Shown: positions 29,251 through 38,577 of the stretch, piece by piece
Numbering within the stretch: position 1 is the first letter of the stretch
Layout of the letters: every line of letters starts with the position of its first letter
The notes under the pieces: model-generated
What the model was told of the DNA's origin: nothing
What the model saw: the letters and a program-made list of their open reading frames with translations, nothing else
Database searches by the model: none
Program-made: the position numbers and the translations under genes
Assembly (NCBI GenBank): GCA_003427395.1
Contig: BFEA01000218.1
Span: 249,795-289,157, forward strand
Direction: 5' to 3'
Source of the DNA: Chara braunii
Lineage: Eukaryota; Streptophyta; Charophyceae; Charales; Characeae
Length of the DNA: 39,363 nt

Positions 29251-29574
29251 TGGGATGCTGGACCCGTTTTCCAGCAGGTGATGCTCCCCACCAATAGATT
29301 GAGCCTCTCCCCAGGTGTTAGTGGTGTCTGCTCTTATCAGCAGCACTAAGGGCGTCGCCGCATGGGACACCAAACGAAAAACGAAACGAGTGCATCTTCC
29401 TGCAGAAAATGGCCAGGTTCATCGGTTTCCTATAAATAGTAACGAGTGTATTTTGCCACCTTTCGCGGGCAGATGCACTCGTTTCGTTTTCGTTTCCTGT
29501 GCCGTACGGCGAGACCCTAACACTGGTGGGGGTGTGTTTCTTTTAAAAAAAAATAAAAAATAATTAAAAAAAAA
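29251..29574 (+). mobile_element. Retroposon family D, copy 2 (interrupted by a MITE)
   Basis: On the plus strand it runs from TGGGATGCTGGACCCGTTTT, through CCCCACCAATAGATTGAGCC and GTGTCTGCTCTTATCAGCAG, to an A-rich tail ending at 29574. A 168-bp element at 29350-29517 splits it. Removing that element and one TAA joins GCAGCAC-TAA-CACTGG and restores continuity to the tail. The opposite orientation to the other copies, with poly(A) again at the 3' side, fixes the direction of the family. Confidence 0.8.
29350..29517. mobile_element. Harbinger-like MITE (168 bp) with TAA duplication
   Basis: It is flanked by TAA on both sides (29347-29349 and 29518-29520). The terminal inverted repeats begin GGGCGTCGCCG and GGGTCTCGCCG and stay complementary for about 60 bp, sharing AAACGAAA-CGAAACGAGTGC. 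The 3-bp TAA target and GGG start fit the PIF/Harbinger group. It has no ORF and is inserted inside a family D retroposon. Confidence 0.82.
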
Positions 29575-29701
29575 TGATTGGCAACATCCTTGATAAATTC
29601 ACAAATGGGGATATTCTCTTGACGCTTTTCAATCTGGCACAAGATAATAGGGCTGTCCCAAACCAGCAAGAAAAGAGAAAATGAGTGAAAGATAATCATT
29701 T

Positions 29702-29845
29702 CCCCCCCCCCCCCCCCCCCTCCCCTTGAAACAGCCCGGGCGGATGCTAGAGATGCTGGTAAGAGCAGACACCTCTAGCACTGCCGGGGGGGCTCCATCT
29801 ATTGGTGGAGAGCAGCACCTGCTGGAAAGCGGATCCAGCGTCCCT
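29702..29845 (-). mobile_element. Retroposon family D, copy 3
   Basis: The minus-strand body starts GGGACGCTGGATCCGCTTTC and continues through CACCAATAGATGGAGCC and GTGTCTGCTCTTACCAGCA. The 3' side ends in a G-run on the minus strand (C-run 29702-29720 on plus) instead of poly(A). This may be an altered tail or an adjoining homopolymer. Confidence 0.75.
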
Positions 29846-29868
29846 GAACATTATGATTGTTTGTGTGA

Positions 29869-30177
29869 CTAAACAAGCAGTTGTGATGACTGCAAGCTAC
29901 TGGGCTCACCTATAAAGAAAGGATTTAGGCGGGGAGAGCTACACAGTAGCCTGAGTTGACAGCCTAGGGTAAATGGTACTATACAGCCTAGGGCAAATGG
30001 TAGTATACACAGATCTCCTGACTTAATATTAGGGGGCTTGGACATCGATTCTAAGTACTGTTCTCTACCCCAATCTCTTGACTTAATATTAGGAGACTTG
30101 GACATCGATTGTAAGTACTGTTCTCTACCCCATTCATCCATCAAATTGACTTTTTTTGTTGCATTTGCTTGTTTCAA
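29869..30177 (-). CDS. Small repetitive ORF, hypothetical
   Basis: An ATG-started 102-codon frame built from two 20-residue repeats (WGREQYLxSMSKxPNIKSxD) followed by two 7-8-residue repeats (FALGC / FTLGC contexts). I recognise no family. The repeat periods (60 bp and about 24 bp) are multiples of three, so the frame survives the duplications, which could equally be chance. Expression evidence would be needed to call it a gene. Confidence 0.2.
   Translation of the reverse strand: MKQANATKKVNLMDEWGREQYLQSMSKSPNIKSRDWGREQYLESMSKPPNIKSGDLCILPFALGCIVPFTLGCQLRLLCSSPRLNPFFIGEPSSLQSSQLLV
29963..30131. repeat. Tandem repeats: about 24-bp unit twice, then 60-bp unit twice
   Basis: CAGCCTAGGG(T/C)AAATGGTA is duplicated at 29963-30010. 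A 60-bp unit beginning ATCTC(C/T)TGACTTAATATT lies at 30012-30071 and 30072-30131 with about six differences. Confidence 0.92.
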
Positions 30178-30179
30178 CA

Positions 30180-31568
30180 GAGATATATTTGTGTTGACAT
30201 TTTGCTGCAGGGACTTCCTACGAAGGCTAGAGATTTAGCAGTAAGAGGTAGCCAGCAGCCCGACTTGCTTGCCCACTAGCAGTCTGAAGTTGGTGATAGT
30301 GTGCTCAGTTCCCATTGCTGCTACTAAGGGGATTGAAGACAGTTTGACTGTTCTGCTTCACTCCCTTCAGCCAGCTAACAACCCCTTGTTGTCTCAGTCT
30401 CAGGGCCTGGTGCTATCAACCTTGCCTGACATCCAGTTCCAGTAGGCAAGCCTGCCTCCCATTCCCCTACTATCCCTTATGCCACTGGAATCTGGCGGCT
30501 CTTTATCTGTGTTCGTCTACAATCTTATGAACTCCTCAAACCTCAGTGCTGGTATCAGAAGCTGCCAGAGTGTGTGTGAGTACTGCTAAAGCCGTGCCCT
30601 CTGCAGTGGAGATCTTCTCCTTGCTGGGCTACCTTCTTTTTCCCATATTGCCTCTTCTCTTGTCCTGCCCTCCTGTCCTCAGTTGAAGAGGCAGCGAATC
30701 TTCTTCAATCAAATTTTTAGAATTTGGGTTTTGGAAAGAAAGAATACATTGTTAGCATTCAGACCTGCAACGCTTATTTCCCATCTGACACTAGATCCAA
30801 TTAACTGGATTTGGTGTTTTGCAGGTAGTAAAGGTAGATCTTACAGCCGAAACCTTTATTCTTTGATGGTGAAATCTACTAACTGAATGCTTCATTCAAT
30901 AATCAATTGGATAGATAAGGTGTTGGCCAGGTGCATGAAACACCTCAACCTAAGAAGGGACGATATAAGACCAATCAAATGATTCAACATCATGCAATCT
31001 AGACCAGTGAAGGTGACTTCTAATGCCCTGTGTTGTTGGCTACCCTACCCACGTCCTCCCCCAGTCTCACTCGACATTTGGTCACACAAGTAGTACGAAG
31101 GAGTGCTTCTGCAACAGACTCAAATGAAAATTGTGTTGATGCCACATGGCTACAGCTGCTGGACTTTTGTGTCTCGCTGTAGCTCCCAAATTTTGACTTT
31201 GGACAAGTAGTGGGTCCTTGCCTGTTGACTGCAGTCGCCATTTGACTTTTCCAGTAGGTATTGGACTTCCCCAGGACTTAGCTGCTATTTTTGGACTGTA
31301 CTGCCCATTCGACTTCCTAGCCTTAGGGCCTATCGACTGACTTGTACGGATGGGCCTCTAGTACCCGTCGGCGGCTATCATATTTTTTGAGTAGGGCCTA
31401 CCATTCCTACATGGACCTACTGGTTTGGCTATGGTACGTGGTATGCTGGGCTTGAGACTCTGGGACCGGGCTTGGGACTTAAACACAGAAAGACGTGAAT
31501 ATAATGAAAGGGAGGGGACATGTAGGGAAAGGTAATGAAAAAGACGAGGGAAAGGGAGGGAAGGAAGA

Positions 31569-31572
<4 letters not shown>
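30180..31572. other. No recognisable gene
   Basis: Mixed sequence. At 30550-30562, TGGTATCAGAAGC resembles a primer-binding site, but no LTR end (CA) or gag follows. Around 31190-31340 short units containing TTGGACTT or TTCGACTT recur loosely. A purine-rich stretch precedes the T-run at 31573. Confidence 0.5.
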
Positions 31573-31618
<46 letters not shown>

Positions 31619-31676
31619 AAACTCCAGTTTTTTTGTGGGGGGCAGCACGTGCTGGGAACCGGGCCCAGCGTCCCAT
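31573..31676 (-). mobile_element. Retroposon family D, copy 4 (short form)
   Basis: On the minus strand, ATGGGACGCTGGGCCCGGTT leads into CCCAGCACGTGCTGCCCCCC and then almost directly into A-rich sequence (39 T bases on the plus strand). The central part of the family body is missing. Confidence 0.75.
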
Positions 31677-32885
31677 ATGAACATACATCAGTTTGTAACA
31701 CCGGAGCCATTATCCGGCTTCGGCTGAGAAAAACCTGAGAATACAAAATTCTAATGCTGATGATACTAATGATGCCAGTGATGACAAAAGATGTAGCTAC
31801 ACATGCTGAGTCAGCCATACTGGACTCCTAATCCTGAAGAACTCCAAGCCCTCCCTTACCAGGATATTGCAACTCTAGAACAAGACAAACCTATCCCCCC
31901 ACTGCCATAGCTGATCTCTCCTCACTACCCAGACTAACCCCACCCCATAGGTTGTCAAGGTAGCCCCTCCTCGTTCACCATTGGCTTGCTTTCCTCCCTC
32001 AGCGAACCCCAGCTCTCTCTACAAGGTCTCCCGCCCCTGCCAATTACAGGTTACAGGGCTATGCCCCAGCTCCGGCCAGCGTTGTTCTGGCATCGGCAAT
32101 CCAGGAGCACAGAACAAAGCAACTTCAGCAGTTATCAGTCTAGGCTCGACGATCCCAGAATTCCTATATCCCAAATAAAGAAGAAGACCAGGTGCTGCCA
32201 AGATTGTAGAGCAGCAGGTGGCTGGTTTTGAAGCATTGAACTGTATTGAAATTATCAGATCTTTTTTTGACGCGTCGAGTTTATTAGATCGTGAAAAGGA
32301 TACGCTTCCATTGGTCACAGCTCAAACCAATCCATACCCACTGTACCCTGTCTCATGCTGCCTTCACCGAGGAAAATCCCTCGGCCCCAACATAAAACAG
32401 ATCCCCTCCCCTCCCTCCACCACATCCGCGAAGGCAACCAATCCCCTCCTAGAGGCTGCCTTTGCCCACCCCTTGTCCCTGTCTGCCCCCGCTGGGGATG
32501 AAGGCGACCAACTCTCCAACCCCGGCCCCAGACTCAAACAATCCCCAATCTGCCCTACTCCCAATAGGGCTACTGCCTCCCACCATGCAACACCCCTGTA
32601 GAATAAGGCTCCCCTGTAACAGACCCCAGGGTTAATTTTTCGGGGACAGCTAACTAGTAGTCTATACCCACAACTGGCCAGCCCTATCTCTCCTTCCCCT
32701 AGCTTACCAAGGCCAGGCGGAGCCCAGGCTGACAGTCCTACCATCCTTCCCCTGGCTTGTCCCCTAACTTGGCCAGGCGGATCTCAGACCTGCTGTGGGT
32801 AACTACCGTATGTCTGTACCCTGGGGTTTCAAAACCCCCCTGCCTACCAAAATTCCAGCCGGAAGTCCTATCCCTACTAAAGCGT
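31677..32885. other. No recognisable gene
   Basis: C-rich, proline-rich-looking frames occur (for example 127 codons at 32218-32601 on plus), but none has a recognisable motif or codon pattern. A CCAGGCGGA-centred sequence is partly duplicated (about 32712 and 32773). Confidence 0.45.
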
Positions 32886-33016
32886 CTGCAAAATTCAATG
32901 TTCAAAGTCCCCAATTAGGAAAAGGAAACTGCAAAATTCAATGTTCAAAGTCCCCAATTAGGAAAAGGAAACTGCAAAATTCAATGTTCAAAGTCCCCAA
33001 TTAGGAAAAGGAAACT
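32886..33016. repeat. 43-bp tandem repeat, three copies
   Basis: The unit CTGCAAAATTCAATGTTCAA ending AGGAAAAGGAAA repeats at 32886, 32929 and 32972 with essentially no differences. The period is not a multiple of three, so any frame through it cycles. Confidence 0.96.
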
Positions 33017-33040
33017 CATGAAAAAACAAAATAAAGAGAA

Positions 33041-33150
33041 TTCTCCTCAAGAAGTAAGTAATCAAGAAATAGGTAATCGGGATATAGGTAATCAAAGTAT
33101 AGGTAATCTAGATGTAGGTAATCAGGATATCGCTAATCAGGATGTAAACA
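33041..33150. repeat. 15-bp minisatellite, about seven degenerate copies
   Basis: The unit resembles GATATAGGTAATCAG. In one plus-strand frame, from an ATG at 33017 to a TAG at 33173-33175 (52 codons), it encodes a five-residue repeat of the form D-I-G-N-Q. The peptide is not recognised and the ORF is too short to call. Confidence 0.85.
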
Positions 33151-33182
33151 TTAATGACTATTGGATAATTGGGTAGCCGAAA

Positions 33183-34250
33183 ACGGTACCCTGAGACTGA
33201 AGGTTTTCAGATGATTTTAGTATTGATGATGGTAGTGATGATGATGAAAGTGTTATGGATGACTATTTGAGTGAAGCAAGCCTATTGATAGTAGTGGCGA
33301 TCAACTTCGCCTACAGATGAATTACGACTAATGAAAAAATTGTGATGAGGGTGAGCATGCTAATGAAGCTGCCCTCGCCCGACACACTCGAATTTCATGG
33401 CGCGCCCTAGATCTTCGATATCTCCTAATCCGCTGGGCCAGTTGATCTGAAATTTGGACCACCTCAGCTCCTCGCCATAGACCACTGGTGGTCCAATTTT
33501 CGGCCCAGGGCGCGCACCCAATCGCGCGCAATCGTCGAGCTCGCGCGCGCTATCTCCATTGCTGCATGCAGTTTTCTAGCGCGCGCGGCTCCTCTTCGTG
33601 GCGGTAACGTTGATTGATGATTGTTGAAATGATGACGATGATGACTGGTGACTATGATTTCAATGATGATGGTAATGATAATGATGATGATGATGCTGAT
33701 TCAAATGATGATGATGATGATGATGATGAATACTGCTGACGAGAGTCAACTTCCGATGGGAGAGATCACGATGAAAGTAAATGATGACGATGATGATAAT
33801 GATGACGATGATCACTGATGACTACGATCAAGATGGTGNAATTGNTAATTACGCGCCCTGTGGTGATGCACTAATGGTGATGATAATAGGGATGGGCAGC
33901 GCCCTAGCACCCTGAAGTAGTGAATTATGAATGAGGTGCTTGCACGCTAGCCAACTTACCTTGTTTCCAGTACTAGTAACTCAATGTTACTGACAAGCTG
34001 CTCGCGGCCCCAGTTACCGCCTTAATGATGATGAAGAGCATCACCCTGATGATATCGGTGGCGACGGTGAGCAGCCCTAATGATGATAACGGAACCCTTA
34101 CGTTGTTCCTTTGAGTCATGCTCGACAACAGTGATGATGAANAAATGATGATGGCAATGACGAACAGCCTTGATGATGATGAGGAAACCCCACCATGTTC
34201 CTTTGAGTTACGGCCGATCCCTGATGCTGATGAACGGAACGCTGGTGATN
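33183..34250. repeat. GAT/ATG-rich simple sequence region
   Basis: Interrupted GATGAT arrays (for example 33660-33730 and 33780-33830) occur with a few N bases. Between them, 33400-33545 holds an imperfect inverted repeat centred on TTTGGACCACC (about 33452) facing GGTGGTCCAATTTT (about 33486), flanked by CTGGGCC and GCGCGC blocks. No gene. Confidence 0.75.
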
Positions 34251-34661
34251 ACGGGTAGCTACTTCACTCGCACTTCGGGTCACCCAAGGCTCACTCCGCT
34301 GAACTCCACAGGCATCCCCAGAGACGACACCTCACAGGTTCTATGCCACGGGCAAACACGCAGCAGCAATGGAGTATGAACGCGGAACTCCCAGAAAACC
34401 CCCGGGAGTCAGGCTATTCTCCCTATCAACTTGTGACACGGTATAGACAAGCACCCTCGCTCCCCGCGCGTGTGCAAAGCGCTTAACAAGCAGCTGCTGT
34501 AAGCTCGACCCCCAGCCCTGCAACACCTCGTCACCCCACCAGCGCCTCTGTCACGCCATCGCCATGCAGTACTTCGTCCGTATGAACGCGCCAGAGCGAA
34601 GCCGGTTCACGCCAGGCGCCCTCCCGCTTCGCCGCCTCACTCCGCCGCCGCGGTCCGTACC

Positions 34662-34697
34662 GGGGCGCAGCGCTCACTCCCGGTAGCGCTGCGCCCC
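34662..34697. repeat. Perfect GC-rich hairpin
   Basis: GGGGCGCAGCGCT (34662-34674) and AGCGCTGCGCCCC (34685-34697) form a 13-bp perfect stem with a 10-base loop. No T-run follows. The function is unknown and no gene is adjacent. Nothing else is recognisable in 34251-35107. Confidence 0.92.
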
Positions 34698-35107
34698 GCA
34701 ATGCCCAAACATTTTTACTGAAGTTTCACATGCTTTTTATTCCCTTTTCCGAACGGTTCCATAAGACAAAGTTACCTTAATTGAAGGCCAAATAAATCAT
34801 GAAAGATCAAATTACCATCAGTCACATGAGCAAGAAAGGCCAAATGAAAAACACTGCTGTTTAGTTTTCTGTCAATTACCTCAAGCCTTTGCAATTGATT
34901 CTCTGCTGTTGTGAATTCCAAGGACTTCCTTGCTGCTGCCAGAGCATTTTCAGCATTGTTTCTCTGCACAAGGAAGAAAACCCCAAAAGGGAGGGACTAT
35001 CAGGTGCCTATAGCAAGAGGTCCTTTTCACTACATTCCCCTTTTGTATGTGTCAGTTTCGCTTCTCTTTTATTGTATTTGTGAACCACTTTATAATAAGT
35101 TTATATC

Positions 35108-35245
35108 TTTTTTTTTTTTTTTTTTTTTTCAAACCTACCCCACTACTAGGGGGAGTGACACTTGCATCTCCCCCTAGTAGCCAGGCTAGGTGCTCCAATC
35201 TATTGGTGGGGAGCCACACCTTCTGGAAACCGGGTCCAGCATCCT
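35108..35245 (-). mobile_element. Retroposon family D, copy 5
   Basis: The minus-strand body starts AGGATGCTGGACCCGGTTTC, passes CCCCACCAATAGATTGGAGC and ends in poly(A) (T-run 35108-35129). Its 3' part differs from other copies and contains a perfect inverted repeat, CTACTAGGGGGAG and CTCCCCCTAGTAG, at 35143-35180. A fragment of the family follows at about 35304-35340. Confidence 0.78.
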
Positions 35246-35303
35246 ACGGATATATCATGATACATCTTGGAACACTCTGAGCACCATCTACAGCATGCAA
35301 TCT

Positions 35304-35340
35304 GAGCACCACCTGCTGGAAACTGGGTCCAGCATCCCAT
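35304..35340 (-). repeat. Fragment of retroposon family D
   Basis: GAGCACCACCTGCTGGAAAC followed by TGGGTCCAGCATCCCAT is the 5' part of the family body only, without the rest or a tail. The surrounding 35246-35853 otherwise shows no gene. Confidence 0.7.
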
Positions 35341-35853
35341 CTAGGGATCTTCTTCTAGAATGGCCAGGGCATCGGTGAATAGCCGAGGCGCCGGGGGGCA
35401 CCGGCGGGTCTCTATGCCCCCTTGCCCTGCCTATGACCGTGCTGCATGCCAGCTTGTACACCTTCCACCAAGGATAGAGGGTGAGGTGAGAACAAATCCA
35501 GAAATTCAGATGCTGGTCCCGGAGCAATGCTGGAGTCGACTGATTTCCAGTCATTGAACCGCAGGTTATAGTCTCTGTGTGGCCTCTCCCTCTGGTTCTG
35601 ATGATCCTACCGACCGTCCGTCCCATCCTTGGTTTCGTCTTTCGTCCAAACCACCTCCCCGATCCAGCTCCACCTAGCCCCCCCTAGCCCCCCCCAGCCA
35701 CTCTTGGCTAAACTGAGTTATTTGTGCAGCAATATCTTGCTGGGTGTTGAGTGCGTCCAGCATTTGTCCGACTGCCCACCATTTCTGCTCTAGTGCTGCT
35801 TGTATGTGCTGCTTAAACCGCTCCACCACCTCCTCCCCATCCACTATAACTCC

Positions 35854-35999
35854 TTTTTTTTTTTTTTTTTTTTTTTTCCCTTTCTAATAGAAACAGCATG
35901 AGCTGATGCTACGGGTGCTGGTAAGAGCAGACACCACTAGCACTGCCAGGGAGGCTCCATCTATTGGTGGGGAGCACCACCTGCTGGAAAGCGGGTCCG
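35854..35999 (-). mobile_element. Retroposon family D, copy 6, with 25-bp target duplication
   Basis: The insertion lies between two identical 25-bp copies of the target (35829-35853 and 36000-36024, beginning CCTCCTCCCCAT). Read on the minus strand it starts CGGACCCGCTTTCCAGCAGG, includes CCCCACCAATAGATGGAGCC and GTGTCTGCTCTTACCAGCAC, and ends AAAGGG followed by about 24 A bases. The target duplication and poly(A) tail are the hallmarks of target-primed retrotransposition by a LINE enzyme acting in trans. Confidence 0.9.
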
Positions 36000-36295
36000 C
36001 CTCCTCCCCATCCACTATAACTCCTTCCATTGCCAAAACATATTGCTGCCACCGTAAGGTCCACATTATTCCCCTCCTCCCCACCTGAAACATGTTCTCC
36101 ATAAAAGTCTCCTTAAGCAAGGGGGGTGTGTGGCCTGCCATAATAGCTCGCCAATCCCATGGCCACGTTGAACCTGGCACCATATGCTGTCAGATTCGAT
36201 CCCACCATCTCCATGTCAATATATATATATATTTTTTTGACAATACCAACCTCATCAACCTTTGAATTTTTTTTTGAGGAAATACAACAGCACTA

Positions 36296-36396
36296 CGCGG
36301 CCCCCACGGCCGCGGATCCCGCGGCCTCGGCCACGGCCGATGAGGCCGGCTGCGCGGCCGACTTTTTTCGCGGCCGCGCCAAGCACAGGCGGAGCC
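36296..36396. repeat. GC-rich CGGCC low-complexity block
   Basis: Repeated CGGCC/GGCCG words (GCGGCCCCCACGGCCGCGG and similar). ORFs on both strands here are compositional. Confidence 0.8.
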
Positions 36397-36556
36397 ACGC
36401 ACCCAGAATCGGGGTGCGAGCATCACCTGTGCATGTCGTCCTCTGCCATAATGAACTATCAAAAAAAAAAAGTGAAATTCGGGGGGGGGCGTTTTCAGGT
36501 GTGAACAAAAAAAACAACAACAAAGATAACCATTTTTTTAATTTTTTTTTTTATGT

Positions 36557-36557
<1 letters not shown>

Positions 36558-36629
<72 letters not shown>

Positions 36630-36647
36630 AAAAAACAAACAAACAAA
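36558..36647. repeat. (CT)n-(CA)n-(CAAA)n microsatellite
   Basis: CT repeats pass into CA repeats and then CAAA units directly before copy 2 of repeat family C. Confidence 0.95.
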
Positions 36648-36750
36648 CAAGTGTGGCAGTGTATATTTCCATGTTCTAGCGGTAGATTGATTCGATTTTG
36701 CTCATGCTATGGATGGAAGTACCATGAGGCCAGCGGCGAGGTTGGAGACT
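36648..36750. repeat. Interspersed repeat family C, copy 2
   Basis: CAAGTGTGGCAGTGTATATT, then TGTTCTAGCGG, GATTCGATTTTGCTCATG and GAGGCCAGCGGCGAGG. It matches 14519-14615. A CT-CA microsatellite follows, then a third start of the same repeat at 36831. Confidence 0.8.
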
Positions 36751-36754
36751 TACC

Positions 36755-36866
36755 CTCTCTCTCTCTCTCTCACACACACACATGCACACACACACATGCA
36801 CACACACATATGCACACACACACACACACACAAGAGTGCGGCAGTGTATATTTCCATGTTCTGACC
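36755..36866. repeat. (CT)n-(CA)n array followed by a family C fragment
   Basis: CT and CA/CATGCA repeats, then CAAGAGTGCGGCAGTGTATA continuing TTTCCATGTTCTG. The same order, microsatellite then family C start, occurs at 36558-36680, so the unit appears to be duplicated with its microsatellite. Confidence 0.85.
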
Positions 36867-36884
36867 ACGGCCGCTGAATTGCCC

Positions 36885-37045
36885 GAAGAAGAAGAAGGAG
36901 GAGGAGGAGGAGGAGGAGGAGGAGGAGGAGGAGAAGTAGAAGGAGGAGGAGGAGGAGCAGGAGAAGAAGAAGAAGAAGAAGAAGAAGAAGAAGAAGAAGA
37001 AGAAGAAGAAGAAGACGGAGAAGAAGAAGAAGAACATGAAGGGAA
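36885..37045. repeat. (GGA)n-(GAA)n homopurine tract
   Basis: About 160 bases almost purely purine on the plus strand. A-rich purine tracts with CAGCAAAG words continue to about 37140 and again at 37280-37395. ORFs of Glu or Ser/Leu repeats here are artefacts. Confidence 0.96.
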
Positions 37046-37399
37046 AAAAAAACACAGCAAGGAAGAAAAATTAGAAAAATAAGAAGAAAAGAAAACAGCA
37101 AAGACGATGATGAAGAAGAAAAAAACAGCAAAGAGGGGGTGGGGGTGCGCCAGGGCAAAAAGATGAGAGGAAGGGTGGGTGGGGTCTTCAGAGGGGTTCA
37201 TCTGGACAACCGAGTGGCCGAGTACTGTGGGTGACTGCCATCCGTCTAGTATCCCACCTCTACAACAACCTGGGCTTTTAAAAACAAAAAAAAACAAAAC
37301 AAAAAAAAAACAAAAAAAAGAAGAAAAAGAAGAAGGGAAAAAAAAAAACAGCAAAGAAGAAAAAGAAGAAGACGAAGAAGAAAAAAGGAAATTACCTGT

Positions 37400-38410
37400 G
37401 CAAAACTTTTAGGACTCTAATTCTGCGAGGATTTAGTCCCTCGGCAGTGTCTGAGAGTGCCCTGCCCACCCTAAGTGAAGGTGGGCCTGCAAATATGTGC
37501 CAATGCCTGTTTATAGGCCTACGAGACCAGGCTGAGGCGCCGGAGCAGAGCCTGTTGGAACCCCCATGTGGGCATGGATCTTTGGCGAGGCCTTGTTGCG
37601 AGTTAGCTCCTTGCCATGCCTCTGTAGGGCCCTTTCAGCAAGCATGAGCCTGCCCTAAATTTCAATATGGCCTGAGTTAGTCAAATTTTTGGTGGGCTCC
37701 AGACAGTTGCCATGGGCCAGTTGGTTACTTCCTCCATACTCGTGAGAATCAGAAATAAATTGTGAGCCTTCTAGTCTCTTCCATCAGCAAGGCGAAGCAC
37801 GGAGAACCTCACGTTTACTCGTAGGTGGTTGGGCAGGCCTAAACAATTCGGTCCCAGGCCACTGTCTGAATGGGCCTGGGCACAGAAGCTACTGGAAACA
37901 CACGAGGCCCAGCCAGACAGCAAACTGGGCGAGCACTTTCCATAAAGGAAAGAGCTCGCCACTGGTGGGCTCATTCGACATTAGGCAGTGCATGCGGCAG
38001 TGCTGCTTGAGCATGCGCTCACAGGCTGTGCACTGTGCGCTAGTGCTAGTTGCCAGGCAGTGCGCGCGGGCGCTGGAAGCAGGCAGGGCGCTGCTGAGGG
38101 CAGCGCCATAGCCAGCCCTACATAGCCAGGGCTTGGCTTGGACAGCCAGTGGAGGTGGTGGTGGTCTTCGTGCATGAGGAAGAAGACGTGGAAGGAACAC
38201 AAGGACAGGGAGAGAGTGTGAGAGATGAGGATGATGATGTGAGGGCGCATACCTGGGATTGGCGATTATCTGCATTGGTCGACATCTTCAAGTACTTCGG
38301 TGGCTGCTGACATCAACAGTTGCATTGTCAATTCGTAGGCAGAAAGTAGCTGTGTAGGGAGTAGCCTGGGCGCTGAGCGCCAAGTAGGGAGAGAGGGCCT
38401 GGATACGTAT
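37400..38410. other. No recognisable gene
   Basis: Mixed sequence without identifiable domains or RNA genes. GGCAGTGCATGCGGCAGTGC-type words recur near 37985-38075. Short ORFs on both strands have no recognisable product. Confidence 0.5.
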
Positions 38411-38574
38411 GTTGGTGGGGACGAGAGTAAGCTCTCATTGACATTCGGCTTCAGTGTTTCAATTCTCTATTGGTGTAATATTGGTGCAATGCTGCTTTCT
38501 GGACACTGTGGGACTTTCTTGCTTTCAATGTGATTGTGCTATCTGGATTCTGTCATCTTGGTATTTTCCTAGCA
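38411..38574 (+). mobile_element. Probable 3' part of an LTR (plus strand)
   Basis: Sequence ending in TTCCTAGCA, three bases before a primer-binding site, as in plant LTR retrotransposons. The T-rich composition fits an R-U5 region. The LTR start could not be located, so the left boundary is nominal. No gag can be read downstream, so the element is a fragment or strongly decayed. Confidence 0.45.
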
Positions 38575-38577
38575 ATT

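Noticed and set aside
29719-29845. tRNA gene on the plus strand (GCTGGTAAGAGCAGAC and GGATCCAGCGTCCC)
   Set aside because: The two box-like words are too far apart, no cloverleaf closes, and poly(A) placement shows that the family D retroposon runs on the other strand.
30550-30562. PBS-like TGGTATCAGAAGC
   Set aside because: It has an extra base relative to the usual PBS, no LTR end before it and no gag after it.
36159-37082. Plus-strand 307-codon ORF (His-Thr and Glu-rich)
   Set aside because: It is a translation of CT, CA, GGA and GAA microsatellites. The minus-strand Leu/Ser/Phe ORFs over the same tract are artefacts too.
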